A stretch of 64,000 nucleotides of DNA from Hoylesella saccharolytica JCM 17484. Lineage in GTDB: Bacteria; Bacteroidota; Bacteroidia; Bacteroidales; Bacteroidaceae. Of this stretch, positions 38,501 through 48,542 are shown one piece after another (position 1 is the stretch's first letter; the number at the start of each line of letters is the position of its first letter). The notes beneath the pieces were generated by a model that saw only the letters and a list, made by a program, of their open reading frames with translations, searched no databases and was not told the origin of the DNA. The stretch lies in NCBI RefSeq assembly GCF_000614205.1, contig NZ_BAKN01000001.1, positions 336,691 to 400,690 of the forward strand. The letters run 5' to 3'. The position numbers were made by a program, and so were the translations under genes.

Positions 38501-39837
38501 CGTTTTGTTGATGCGCACACCAACATCGTGCTTTCTACATTAAATGTACCTACGGTGCATCGCTTTACAACAAGCATAGTGATGTAGTGAAGAAAGGCGA
38601 TTTGATTGCCAAGTGGGATCCCTTTAATGCCGTTATCGTTTCTGAGTATACAGGTACGCTGAAATTCCATGATATAGAAGAAGGTGTAACCTTCCGCGCC
38701 GAAACCGACGAAACAACGGGATTGACCGAAAAGATTATCACAGATGCCAAAGACCGTTCTAAAGTGCCTACCTGCGACATCGTGGGTGCGAAAGGCGAGG
38801 TGCTTGGTACCTATAACTTCCCCGTAGGTGGCCACGTTGTGGTAGAAGACGGTGCGAAAATCAAAACCGGTACAACGTTGGTAAAGATTCCGCGTGCTGT
38901 AGGAGGTGCTGGCGACATCACCGGTGGTCTACCACGTGTTACCGAGCTTTTTGAAGCGCGCAATCCTTCCAACCCTGCTGTGGTGTCAGAAATCGACGGT
39001 GAGGTAACGATGGGTAAGGTAAAGCGTGGCAATCGCGAAATTATTATTACCTCGAAGACGGGCGATCAGAAGAAATATCTCGTCAGTCTTTCCAAGCAAA
39101 TCTTGGTACAAGAACACGATGCCGTACGTGCCGGAACGCCATTGTCAGACGGTGTTATTACGCCCAATGACATTTTGTCTATCAAGGGTCCGACGGCGGT
39201 TCAAGAATACATCGTTAACGAGGTGCAAGACGTTTACCGTCTGCAAGGTGTGAAGATTAACGACAAGCACTTTGAGATTATTGTTCGACAGATGATGCGC
39301 AAGGTTCAAATCAACGATCCGGGCGATACCACCTTCCTCGAACAAGAACTTGTAGACAAGCTCGACTTCTCTGAAGAGAACGATCGTATCTGGGGAAAGA
39401 AAGTTGTTGTTGATGCCGGCGACAGCGAGATGATGAAACCCGGACAGATTGTTACCGCTCGTCGTTTGCGCGATGAAAACTCTTCACTTAAGCGGCGCGA
39501 CCTTCGCCTCGTTCAAGTGCGCGATGCCGTACCTGCCACCTCTACACAGATCTTGCAAGGTATTACTCGTGCGGCTCTGCAAACAAAGAGTTTCATGAGC
39601 GCTGCTTCGTTCCAAGAGACCACAAAGGTGCTCAACGAAGCTGCTATACGTGGCAAGGTAGATCGTTTGGAGGGTATGAAAGAAAACGTTATTTGCGGAC
39701 ATCTGGTACCTGCCGGAACAGGACTTCGCCAGTGGAACAGGATTATTGTCGGTTCAAAAGAAGAATACGACCGTGTGCAATCCACCCGTAAAAACGTGCT
39801 CGATTATTCTGACCAGCCCGCCAAGGCTGAAGAATAA
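35504..39837 (+). CDS. rpoC: RNA polymerase subunit beta', frameshifted near 38552
   Basis: Zinc finger [20 protein letters not shown] (~66-85), catalytic [12 protein letters not shown] (Mg-binding aspartates, ~480-491), bridge/trigger regions, second zinc site ([16 protein letters not shown]) and a C-terminal part ending AKAEE. The first frame stops at 38587 after the out-of-family tail [11 protein letters not shown]; the next frame continues [18 protein letters not shown]. One base added near 38552 (CCTACGG to CCnTACGG) gives [20 protein letters not shown], the family sequence, and 1444 residues. An essential gene this well conserved cannot be lost, so a sequence error is the best explanation. 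Confidence 0.96.
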
Positions 39838-39867
39838 ACAAGCCTGTTTATTTGAATTAGCATAGCG

Positions 39868-39907
39868 AGGGCTGTCTGCATTTTTGCAGGCAGCCCTTAT
39901 TTTTACC
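39868..39907 (+). terminator. terminator of the rpl-rpoBC operon
   Basis: AGGGCTGTCTGCA (39868-39880) and TGCAGGCAGCCCT (39885-39897) form a 13-bp stem with one T-G pair and a TTTT loop, then TATTTTTACC. A strong Rho-independent terminator 31 bases after rpoC. Confidence 0.93.
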
Positions 39908-40160
39908 GCAACTTACATCCGTCTTCCGTTTTATTAGCCACGCCAGAATAAGAAAATACATCAGTTCTTTATAAGTAATCCCCTCTCTTTCTCACCTGTG
40001 CAAGGGGGGCGGTGTGCTACATAACCACTCGAAAGCTCATAAAAAGAGAGAACTCAATAATTGTAAAGCGGCAACTCAACATATTAAAATAAAGGGATAG
40101 GTGTACTACATTACTTGCTTTTTGCGCTTTATGTGGTACCTGCATTCTTTCACTTTTCAC
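39908..40160. other. intergenic region without a visible gene
   Basis: No gene, tRNA or clear promoter was recognised here. The stretch is AT-rich with T/C-rich tracts near 40130-40160 that lead into the dispersed repeat at 40161. Confidence 0.4.
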
Positions 40161-40285
40161 CCTTTCACCTTTATTCCGGGGGAGGTTAGGAGGGAATGTA
40201 TCTGTCAGCAGATATCGTAAAAAAGTTAAAAAGCACATTCGGAAATCAATCAATATGCGGTATGGTCATTATTTCTTATCCCGAA
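40161..40285 (+). repeat. dispersed repeat R, copy 1
   Basis: About 125 bases, roughly 75-80% alike with 63694-63820 in the same orientation. Shared blocks: CCTTTCACCTTTATTCCGGG at the start, GTTAAAAAGC, CATTCGGAAAT and a TTCTTATTCCC-like end. No frame is conserved between the copies, so it appears non-coding. Confidence 0.75.
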
Positions 40286-40286
40286 C

Positions 40287-40423
40287 TGGCGTACTCTTGG
40301 GGTGCGGTAATCCAAAAGGATTCAGAGTGCCGCACTCTGAAGCTAAAATTTTAAAGAAAGTATAGGAGTGCGGCACTCTTGCGGTAAAACAATCCAAAAA
40401 GCTCCAGAGTGTGGTACTCTGAG
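40287..40423. repeat. 41-bp-period palindrome array upstream of the second Sus operon
   Basis: Palindromic cores AGTGCCGCACT, AGTGCGGCACT and AGTGTGGTACT are centred at 40331, 40372 and 40413, exactly 41 bases apart; a decayed fourth (TGGCGTACTCT) is centred near 40290. The full palindromes are CAGAGTGCCGCACTCTG, GGAGTGCGGCACTCTT and CAGAGTGTGGTACTCTG. Spacers between alternate units share GCGGTAA and ATCCAAAA. The array ends about 170 bases before the first gene of the operon. Confidence 0.82.
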
Positions 40424-40591
40424 CCTATAAAATTAAAGGATGGATAAGTGTGTGCCACTTTGAACTTCGAAAACCTCGCCGTTCTAAAATATTCTGATAG
40501 CAGCCGTTGCGCCCCTGCCGTAAAATTATTGCGGAAAGGTTGCGCTGAAAACGTATTCATTATAAATCACAATTATTCAATCCTAAACAAC

Positions 40592-42067
40592 ATGAGGTTA
40601 ACAATTAAAAAACTTAAAAGTATTCGCCGTATTTGGGTTGCAGCGCTTGTTGTCGTTGCAGGAACTGTGTTTCAAACATGTGGCGACAAAGAAAATATCG
40701 CCGCCGTAGATAACCAAAAGCCTGTGGTTACGCTTGACACCGATCATATTCGAACCGAACCGGGCAGGCTGTTTTTTATCGCCGGAACGGTGAAAGATGC
40801 CGACGGATTGGAGAGTATTCGGCTGGAAAACGCCGGGATGTTTCTCGATAAAACCATCCGCCTGCGCGAAATTTATGCCGATAGTTTGTTGCACCAGTAT
40901 CGCCTCAATTATAAATACACGGCGGGTAAAGATTGGACAGATGCCGACCGTTTTGAGGTGAAGATAACCGTAACCGATGTGCAGGGCAACACCACCGAGC
41001 AGGTGCTCACGGTTACACCCGATGGCGATTTTACGGCGCCTGCGTTTAAGGTGGCGCCCTCGAAAGAAATAACGGTGCTGAAACAAAATTCTACGCTTAC
41101 ATTTAACTGTGTTGCCACCGACAACAAGGCGCTGCACCACCTGAAAGTAGAAATTCCTGAACTAAGCATCGCCGACAGTCTGCCCGCCAACAACGTTACC
41201 GAGTATCGGCTAACAAAGGTTTACACGCTGCCGACAACCGAAACATCTTACACCATGACCATCACGGCGGTAGATAATTTTAATAATAAGGTGTCGGCAA
41301 CAAGCACCATCCACGTGTCAGATATGCCCGATTTTGCCAAGATGTACTTGGCCGACGTGAGCAATACAGCGCAGTTGTCGAGCGATTTGTTCGGCGTTCC
41401 TATGCTCATCGAGCACACCGGCGTTTATCAATACAGAGCTCGCTATTACAATCAGAAGACGGGGACTCGGGTGAGATTTATTCCGCAGAAAACCGATTTT
41501 ACGCCCATTTGCTTCGGCATTTCGGCAGATAACAACGCCGTTTTTACCAGCAATCCTGCCAATGCGCAGCCCATCGTGTTGAACGATGTGGGCTATTATC
41601 AAATAGATTTTAACTCGGTAACGGGTGTTTACAATGTGCAGAAGTACACGCCCACCGATGCTTACTTTCCGCAGGGTCAGCCCATGTTCCTCAACGGTAC
41701 CAGCGGCGATACCCAACCTTACGAGCTAAGTTTGGCAGGGTCGGGACTTCCCGGCGTCGGCAACTGGTCTACCTCCAACCCGCTGGTGCTTACCCAAAGC
41801 GCCACCAACCGTTATCTGTTCTACGCCGAAATGACGCTAACTGCCGGAACGGTGCTCGAATTTACCATCACACCTAAACACAATTGGGGCTGGTGGCCTG
41901 AACCTTTCTATCGTTTTGAGAACGGTTCGCCCGATTCGAAGGAAAATGAGTATAACACCAAGAATGGTGGAAACAACATGAGCAAAGTAGCGGTAAAGTC
42001 ATCGGGCAAATATCGTTTCGAGTTCGACACACATCTGCTACGTTCAAAGTTGTATCCCATTGATTAA
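40592..42067 (+). CDS. SusE-position surface lipoprotein with Ig-like modules
   Basis: 491 residues from ATG at 40592 (MRLTIKKLKSIRRIWVAALV, lipobox QTCG); the frame is open 144 bases further upstream, but only this start gives a lipoprotein signal. Two cadherin/Ig-like modules (~35-130 and ~135-235, each with the pattern 'P-V-x-hydrophobic ... V-K-D-x-D-G-hydrophobic'; e.g. FIAGTVKDADGLESIRLENA) precede beta domains. The C-terminal domain ends KYRFEFDTHLLRSKLYPID with an aromatic WGWWPEPFYRFE patch, like SusE/F-type starch-binding folds. It likely binds glycan at the surface. It is unusual that this gene comes before susC. Confidence 0.68.
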   Translation: MRLTIKKLKSIRRIWVAALVVVAGTVFQTCGDKENIAAVDNQKPVVTLDTDHIRTEPGRLFFIAGTVKDADGLESIRLENAGMFLDKTIRLREIYADSLLHQYRLNYKYTAGKDWTDADRFEVKITVTDVQGNTTEQVLTVTPDGDFTAPAFKVAPSKEITVLKQNSTLTFNCVATDNKALHHLKVEIPELSIADSLPANNVTEYRLTKVYTLPTTETSYTMTITAVDNFNNKVSATSTIHVSDMPDFAKMYLADVSNTAQLSSDLFGVPMLIEHTGVYQYRARYYNQKTGTRVRFIPQKTDFTPICFGISADNNAVFTSNPANAQPIVLNDVGYYQIDFNSVTGVYNVQKYTPTDAYFPQGQPMFLNGTSGDTQPYELSLAGSGLPGVGNWSTSNPLVLTQSATNRYLFYAEMTLTAGTVLEFTITPKHNWGWWPEPFYRFENGSPDSKENEYNTKNGGNNMSKVAVKSSGKYRFEFDTHLLRSKLYPID

Positions 42068-42088
42068 TTAACCGCAAACACGCTTCAA

Positions 42089-45000
42089 ATGAAAAAGTAT
42101 ATATTAGCCTTGTTGCTGGCAGTTACCACCCTTGTCACCAACGCACAGGATATCAGAGTTTCGGGTCGGGTTATCTCATCGACTGATAAAGAGCCGCTTA
42201 TCGGCGTTACCGTAAAAGTGTCGGGTGCGTCGGCAGGTGCTGTTACCGACTTAGACGGGCGCTATACGCTTAACGCCGGTCGAAACACCACATTGAGTTT
42301 CTCGATGGTAGGCTTTCAAACGCAGGAAGTAAAAGTAAACGGGCGCACTGAAATAGATGTAGAACTCGTTGATATTTCGTCAGATCTCAACGAGGTGGTG
42401 GTTATCGGTTATGGTGCTGTTAAAAAGGGAGACCTTACCAGCAGTATATCTGCCATCAAGGGCGATAAGCTCGAACGCCTCAGTACGGGTAATGTAATGA
42501 ATGCCCTGCAAGGACAAGTAAGCGGCGTGCAGATAGCCGGTGCAGGCTCGCCGGGCGCCACTCCGCGCGTCATCATTCGCGGTGTGTCTACCATTAACGG
42601 GTCCGAACCCTTGTATGTTGTCGACGGCATGCCCGTAGGAACCAACATCAACTTCCTTAATCAAAACGACATCGAAACGATGCAGGTGCTCAAAGACGCC
42701 TCCGCAGCAGCCATTTACGGTACGCGCGGTTCAAACGGCGTTATCCTCATAACCACCAAAAAGGGGGCAAAAGGCAATGTCAAGTTCAACATAACCTCTA
42801 CGGTGGGCTTGCAAACGCTCACCAAACAGAATATGGCAGGTGCTGCCGAATACGAACATGTTTTCAAAGCGCGCTACATCAACGATGGTAACGAGCCCAA
42901 CTACAAGGGTATCGAGAACATCACTAATGCACAAGGAACCGATTGGTGGAACGAAACATTGAACAAAACAGCTGTTCAACAAAACTACAACTTCAGTTTT
43001 TCGGGTGGAACCGAACGCTTGCTTTACTCTGCCAATATCGGCTATTTCAGGCAGAACGCGCAGTATAAAGTGGGCGAATGGCAAAAACTCACAGCGAGGT
43101 TCAGCATGGAATACGCATTCAATAAAATAGCAAAGGCGGGTATAGACTTTACGCCGAAGTACGAAAACTGGCACGATACGCCGGGGTTAATGGGTGCTAT
43201 TATGGCCATGGATCCCACAACGCCGGTGATGCGCGATAGAAGCGAGTGGACAGGTAACCCATACAGTAACTACGCTCGCTCAAACAATAATCAAGAATGG
43301 AATCCCGTTGCCTCGATGTACCGACTGGACAAAGGGGCCGACGAATATGGTTTGCTCGCCACACCTTACATCAGCATTACTCCAATTGAAGGACTTACGT
43401 TTCGCACACAGTTTGGTCTGAACGCCCGTTTTCGCATAGCAGACACTTTCAACCCCAACTTTTTTATCGACAATCTTGAACAAAACAGTAATAATAACGC
43501 CACCCGAAAGATGGAGAACTGGGTGGATTGGAACTGGACCAATACGCTTACTTGGATGAAAACGTTCGCCAAAAAGCACAACTTTAACGTGATGGCGGGC
43601 TACACTATGGAGCGTTTTCAAGACTACTGGGCTGAGGCTTATGTCGAAAATATACCATCGAATGTGCCCGAAATGCGCTATGTAGCGCTGGAACGGCTAA
43701 TATGCGGGCAAGCGGAACCAACGAATACTCGTCGCTGATTTCGTACTTGGGGCGTCTGATTTACAACTACGACGAGCGTTATTATCTCACCGCTTCGGTA
43801 CGTATCGACGGTTCTTCCAAGTTTCCCATCGGTCAAAAGTATGCCACTTTTCCCTCTTTCTCGGCGGCGTGGCGCATCACCGGCGAGTCGTTTATGCAGC
43901 AACAACGCATCTTTAGCGACCTGAAATTGCGTGCAGGATGGGGACGAGTGGGCAATCAAAACATTGATAACTCGGTTTACATTAGCTCAATTGGTGCGGC
44001 AGACTACGTGTTTGGAACTAATGCCGACCGCATCGTTGGTACCGCCGTGTCGTCTATCGGCAACTCGACCGTGAAATGGGAAACAGTAGAAGACTACAAT
44101 ATCGGTGCAGACATGAGTTTTCTCGACAGCCGACTAAAGGTTACGCTCGACTGGTTTACCAAGACATCTCACGATATGTTGATGAGAAAAGCCAACCTTT
44201 TGGTGCTGGGCTACCCCATGTGGAACGGACAAATGTGGGAGAATATAGGAAGTATGCGCGCTCGCGGATGGGAAGTCGGCATCAACTGGACGGATAAAGT
44301 AAGAGAGGTAAACTATGGCGTGGGGCTCAACCTCTCGTCTATCAAGAACAAAGCCCTCAAACTGATGGGCGAACCAATATACACCGGCGGCTTTAACGGC
44401 GATTATATCATTCGCAACGAAGAAGGAAAATATATCAGCCAATTTTATGGTTACGTTACCGACGGACTGTTTCAGAACGAAACCGAAGTGCGTTCGTACA
44501 CCAACGAGCATGGAGATGCACTGCAACCCAACGCCCGACCAGGAGATATTCGTTATCTGGACCTGAATAACGATGGCAAAATTAACGAGAAAGATAAAAC
44601 GTATATAGGCAATCCGTTCCCCGATTTGATGATTGGCCTGAACCTCAATGCATCGTGCGCAATATCGATTTTCTCGCCAATTTCTATGGAACGATGGGCA
44701 ATGATATCTTCAACAACAACCGCGCACGCTATTCGGGCGTGGGCGGACAAAATATTTATGCCGGCACCTATAACAAAGCATGGCATGGAGAAGGTACCAG
44801 TTACGACATTCCGCGCTTATCGGTCAACGATGCCAACATGAACTATAAACGCCCCTCTACCTTCTTTGTGGAAGATGGTTCTTACTTCCGTTGCAAGCTC
44901 TTGCAAGTGGGTTACAAACTGCCGGCACAGTGGTTGGGCAACAAAATATCGATGCGCTTGTCGTTTTCGGCACAAAACCTGTTTACCATTACCGGTTATT

Positions 45001-45116
45001 CGGGTGCCGACCCTGAAACGGCATCGCTCGGCAGAAGCGTAACCGAAGCGGGTATCGATTATACCGGCTATCCCAATCCGCGTACGTTCTTGTTCGGATT
45101 GAATTTAAGTTTCTGA
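42089..45116 (+). CDS. SusC-family TonB-dependent transporter, frameshifted near 43693 and 44656
   Basis: Signal peptide (MKKYILALLLAVTTLVTNAQ), CarboxypepD_reg-like domain (VSGRVISSTDKEPLIGVTVK, ~25-44), TonB/plug region (VVVIGYGAVKKGDLTSSISA, ~105-124; APRVIIRGVST-like and GVILITTKKG) and barrel ending RTFLFGLNLSF. It is split in three frames: one G added near 43693 (CTGGAACGG to CTGGGAACGG) restores YVALGTANMRASGTNEYSS, and one G added near 44656 (TCGTGCGC to TCGTGGCGC) restores NASWRNIDFLANFYGTMGND. Restored length 1009 residues. It works with the susD gene at 45160 for import of the substrate cut by the GH30/GH35 pair. Confidence 0.9.
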
Positions 45117-45159
45117 CGTTTTTATCACAATTATGAAATTATATCAAAAAAGAAACATC

Positions 45160-46773
45160 ATGAAAAGATATATAAAAGGCGTGTTCACCGCCGCAATCAT
45201 CAGCATTCTCAGCGTTTCATGCTCTGACTTTCTGAACGAACCGATACGGGGACGACAGGATTTGGATAACTATTACACTGCAGAAGACGAGTGTAAACAG
45301 CAAATTACGGGCTGCTATCAGGCTCTATTTTTCGACGACTGGTGGCAAATTCAGAAGTTTTATGTCTGCGGAGATATGTGTACCGACGACGAATGGATGG
45401 GCAATACCACACAAGACCCCGGCGAATATCGCGACGTTGCACACTATACAGGTAACACCATCAACGCAGGAAACTGTTGTCAAAACTTTTGGCAATACAG
45501 ATATAAAGGCATCTTGAGGTGCAATATCGCCATTCAGCGCATATCCGACGTAAACTTTAACGATGCCGCCTTGCGCGCACGTTATATTGCCGAAGCAAAG
45601 GCTTTGCGGGCTTTTATGTATCTCGACTTGGTTAAAAACTTCGGCGGAGTGCCTTTGGTGCTGGGCTTGAAAATGCCTTCTGAAGTGAAAGGTATTACTC
45701 GTGCCACCAAAGAAGCAACGTACGCACAAATTGAAAAAGACTTGCTCGAAGCGATTTCCGACCTTCCCAAGCGGGCTGAATATGCCTCTGCCGATCTTGG
45801 CAGAATAACCAGTGGGGCGGCAAAGGGCCTGTTAGCAAAGGCATATCTGTATCAAGGTAAGTATCAAGAAGCAGAACCACTGTTGCAAGACCTTTGCAAA
45901 CGGGGTAGCTTTGGCGGTCAAACCCCCGAGTATAAGCTACTGGCAAACTTCGCAGATGTATGGAGCATGAACCACAACAACAGCGAAGAAAGTCTTTTCG
46001 AAGTACAAACCAATAGCAACCTTACCTACAACCTGGGCGAAAGAATATCGGTTGTAACCGGTTCGCGCGATGATTCGGGCTGGTCGTGGGGGCTTCCTAC
46101 CAGTAATTTGGAGCAGGCTTTTAAAGCTGCCGGCGACTCTATCAGGTTGCTTTATACTATCATTAAAGATGGTGCCACGCTGGTTCCGGGCGACGACACC
46201 TATTCTGCCGCCAAACCTTATCGCATCAGTGCCGATAAACATAAGTCGGCACGGTGCAACATGAAACTGTATATCCCCAAGTCAAAACGTCCCGAACCAT
46301 ACGACGCACCGCATATCCCGCTCAATTATCGACTATTGCGTTATGCCGATGTGTTGTTGATGTATGCTGAAGTTGAAAACGCATTAAACAATGATAGCGA
46401 AGCGCAATGGGCATTAAATCAGGTAAGGGCAAGGGTAAACCTTGCACCCGTAATGGCTACAGGCACGCAATTGCGTAACGCTATCCGTCTGGAACGCCGC
46501 CTCGAACTGGCGCTTGAGAACAACCGCCTCTACGACTTGCGTCGCTGGAAAGACGATAACGGCAAAACCGCCATACAAAATCTGATGGGTCCTAACGGCT
46601 CGTTTGTACAGTATAATCTGAACATTTCGACCGACAAGTACGAAAAAACTAATCAGAAAGAAAACAGCAACAAGGGCTATGCGTTTAGAGAAGGGCGCGA
46701 CGAACTCTTCCCTATTCCCAACTCTGAGATAACCATGTCTGAAGGCAGTATTCAACAAAACCCACTTTATTAA
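45160..46773 (+). CDS. SusD/RagB-family glycan-binding lipoprotein
   Basis: 537 residues from ATG at 45160 (MKRYIKGVFTAAIISILSVS then C: lipobox SVSC); an in-frame ATG at 45133 would give an odd 9-residue extension. SusD fold marks: SDFLNEPIRGRQDLDNYYTA, AEAKALRAFMYLDLVKNFGG (~140-160), LLAKAYLYQGKYQEA, RYADVLLMYAEVENALN and RLERRLELALENNRLYDLRR. Intact. It lies 43 bases after susC and 11 before the GH30 gene. It should cap the SusC barrel and bind the glycan. Confidence 0.93.
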   Translation: MKRYIKGVFTAAIISILSVSCSDFLNEPIRGRQDLDNYYTAEDECKQQITGCYQALFFDDWWQIQKFYVCGDMCTDDEWMGNTTQDPGEYRDVAHYTGNTINAGNCCQNFWQYRYKGILRCNIAIQRISDVNFNDAALRARYIAEAKALRAFMYLDLVKNFGGVPLVLGLKMPSEVKGITRATKEATYAQIEKDLLEAISDLPKRAEYASADLGRITSGAAKGLLAKAYLYQGKYQEAEPLLQDLCKRGSFGGQTPEYKLLANFADVWSMNHNNSEESLFEVQTNSNLTYNLGERISVVTGSRDDSGWSWGLPTSNLEQAFKAAGDSIRLLYTIIKDGATLVPGDDTYSAAKPYRISADKHKSARCNMKLYIPKSKRPEPYDAPHIPLNYRLLRYADVLLMYAEVENALNNDSEAQWALNQVRARVNLAPVMATGTQLRNAIRLERRLELALENNRLYDLRRWKDDNGKTAIQNLMGPNGSFVQYNLNISTDKYEKTNQKENSNKGYAFREGRDELFPIPNSEITMSEGSIQQNPLY

Positions 46774-46784
46774 ACCACATAAGT

Positions 46785-48385
46785 ATGAAAAAAACAATAT
46801 TTTTAAGCATAGCTGCTGCCCTGGTGATTACCCAAAATGCGTGCAGCGACCCCGACAACTCGTTTACACCTGCCTACCGACTCACGGTTTCGGCAGACAC
46901 TACCATCAGCGTGAGCATTGATGCCAACCGTATTTTTCAAACCATCGACGGCTTTGCCTCGTCTGATGCGTGGAGCATGGACTACGTCGGAAAGTATTGG
47001 AGCAGCGATCAAAAAGAAGGTATTGCCAAACTGTTGTTTTCGAAAGACGTTAAAAACGGACAGCCCGAGGGTATCGGTTTGTCTATGTGGCGCGTCAATT
47101 TGGGTGGAGGAACAGCCGAACAGGGTACTGCAAGCGGCATCGAAAACGAGGAACGGCGAGCTGAATGTTTCTTAAACAGCGACGGGTCGTACAATTGGAA
47201 TAAGGCTGCCGGGCAGCAATACTTCATGGAAAAGGCAAAAAACTATGGCGTTAACCGGTTTGTTTTGTTCAGCAACACACCGCCAGTGTACTACACCCGC
47301 AACGGAAAAGGCTTTTCAAACAGCGGCAGTTACAGCAATCTGAAAGCTGATGCTTACCCCAAATTTGCCGATTTTCTGGCCACATCGGCGGCGCATTTTG
47401 CTGAAAAAGGTTACAACATATCAATGATTAGCCCGGTTAACGAACCCCAATACAACTGGGACGGCGGACAAGAAGGCAGTGGATGGCAGAACGCTGAAGT
47501 AGCCCGACTGGTGAAAGAGCTGGATAAAAGTCTTACGGCCAAAAACCTTTCTGCTACCCAAATTCTTGTGGGCGAGGCAGGAGATTGGAGCTATCTCTAC
47601 GAAACATCGGGTAAAGCAGGTGCCGGGCGCAGTAGGGTTATCGATGATTTGTTCAACACATCGTCGCTCAATTACATTGGTAACTTGCCCCATGTGCCGT
47701 CGTTGATATGCGGACACAGCTATTGGTTAGACCGCACATGGACTGAACTGCAAACTACACGCGCAAAAGTGGCAGCCGCTGCACAAGCCAAAGGGCTGAA
47801 AACGTACCAGACGGAATGGAGCATGATGAGTGATAAATACGAGGGTATGGCCTCATACGACAATGCCTCACAAATGGATTTGGCATTGATTATGGCAAAA
47901 GTGTTGCACGCAGATCTTACCATTGCCAACGTCAGCTCGTGGTCTTACTGGACCAGTTGCGATCGCGAGCGATGGGGACATAAAAGCCGCTTCTTCCTAA
48001 TTAAGCTACAACCGGTGGGTGGAGACTATGCCGCATTGACCACCGGAGGTACCCATACCACCACCAAAAACCTTTGGACGCTGGGCAACTACAGTCTTTT
48101 TATACGTCCGGGCTATAATCGCGTAAGTGTATCGGTGCCCCTTACAGACAACAGCATACTGCTTCGGCATACCTTTCGCCCGAAAAAGACCGCCTCGTGG
48201 TGGTGTACACCAACCTTAAGAAGAAGTCGGTGAAGGTAGAAAACCGCCTCAATGGATTCAGCGCAGGCGAGCCGAAACAATATGTAACCTCGTCGGGTAG
48301 GGATCTGAAAGAAGTTTCTTCGTTCGAAACTTTTGTGCTTCCTGCGCGCTCGGTAACAACCATGGTTTATCCGCTGAACAAATAA
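46785..48385 (+). CDS. GH30-family glycosidase, likely endo-beta-1,6-galactanase type, frameshifted near 48162
   Basis: Lipoprotein signal (ending TQNACSDP). The barrel shows FQTIDGFASSDAWSMDYVGK (~45-64), acid/base E220 in SPVNEPQYNWDG and nucleophile E344 in TYQTEWSMMSDK, with a C-terminal beta-sandwich. The NEPQYNWDGGQEGSGWQNAE block matches the group of GH30 enzymes (PF14587-like, e.g. endo-beta-1,6-galactanases) better than GH30 glucosylceramidases. The frame breaks at 48233; adding one G (ACTGCTTCG to ACTGGCTTCG, near 48162) restores SAYLSPEKDRLVVVYTNL and 533 residues. It is surface-exposed by its lipid anchor and should cut galactan side chains into pieces for import. Confidence 0.85.
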
Positions 48386-48414
48386 CGCAATATCAATACG
48401 CATCAGCCGGCACG

Positions 48415-48498
48415 TTACCAACGCTTGGTAATGTCAGTACCAAGCGTTGGTAGCCTCAGTACCACACATTGGTAGTCACACTACCAAGCATTGGTACG
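48415..48498. repeat. 22-bp-period palindrome array 2 (TACCA-N5-TGGTA, four units), inside an operon
   Basis: Units start at 48415, 48437, 48459 and 48481, exactly 22 bases apart: TTACCAACGCTTGGTAAT, GTACCAAGCGTTGGTAGC, GTACCACACATTGGTAGT and CTACCAAGCATTGGTACG, with 4-base spacers GTCA, CTCA, CACA. The TACCA and TGGTA arms are invariant; centres and spacers vary. It fills most of the 157-base gap between the GH30 and GH35 genes. Same arms and period as array 1, 36 kb away. Confidence 0.9.
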
Positions 48499-48542
48499 CT
48501 CCGCATAAAACAACTGCCACAATTTAAATCGACATAGAACTT

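Noticed and set aside
38587..39837. A separate second rpoC gene
   Set aside because: The residues missing at the joint return exactly when one base is added, and the second frame has no proper start.
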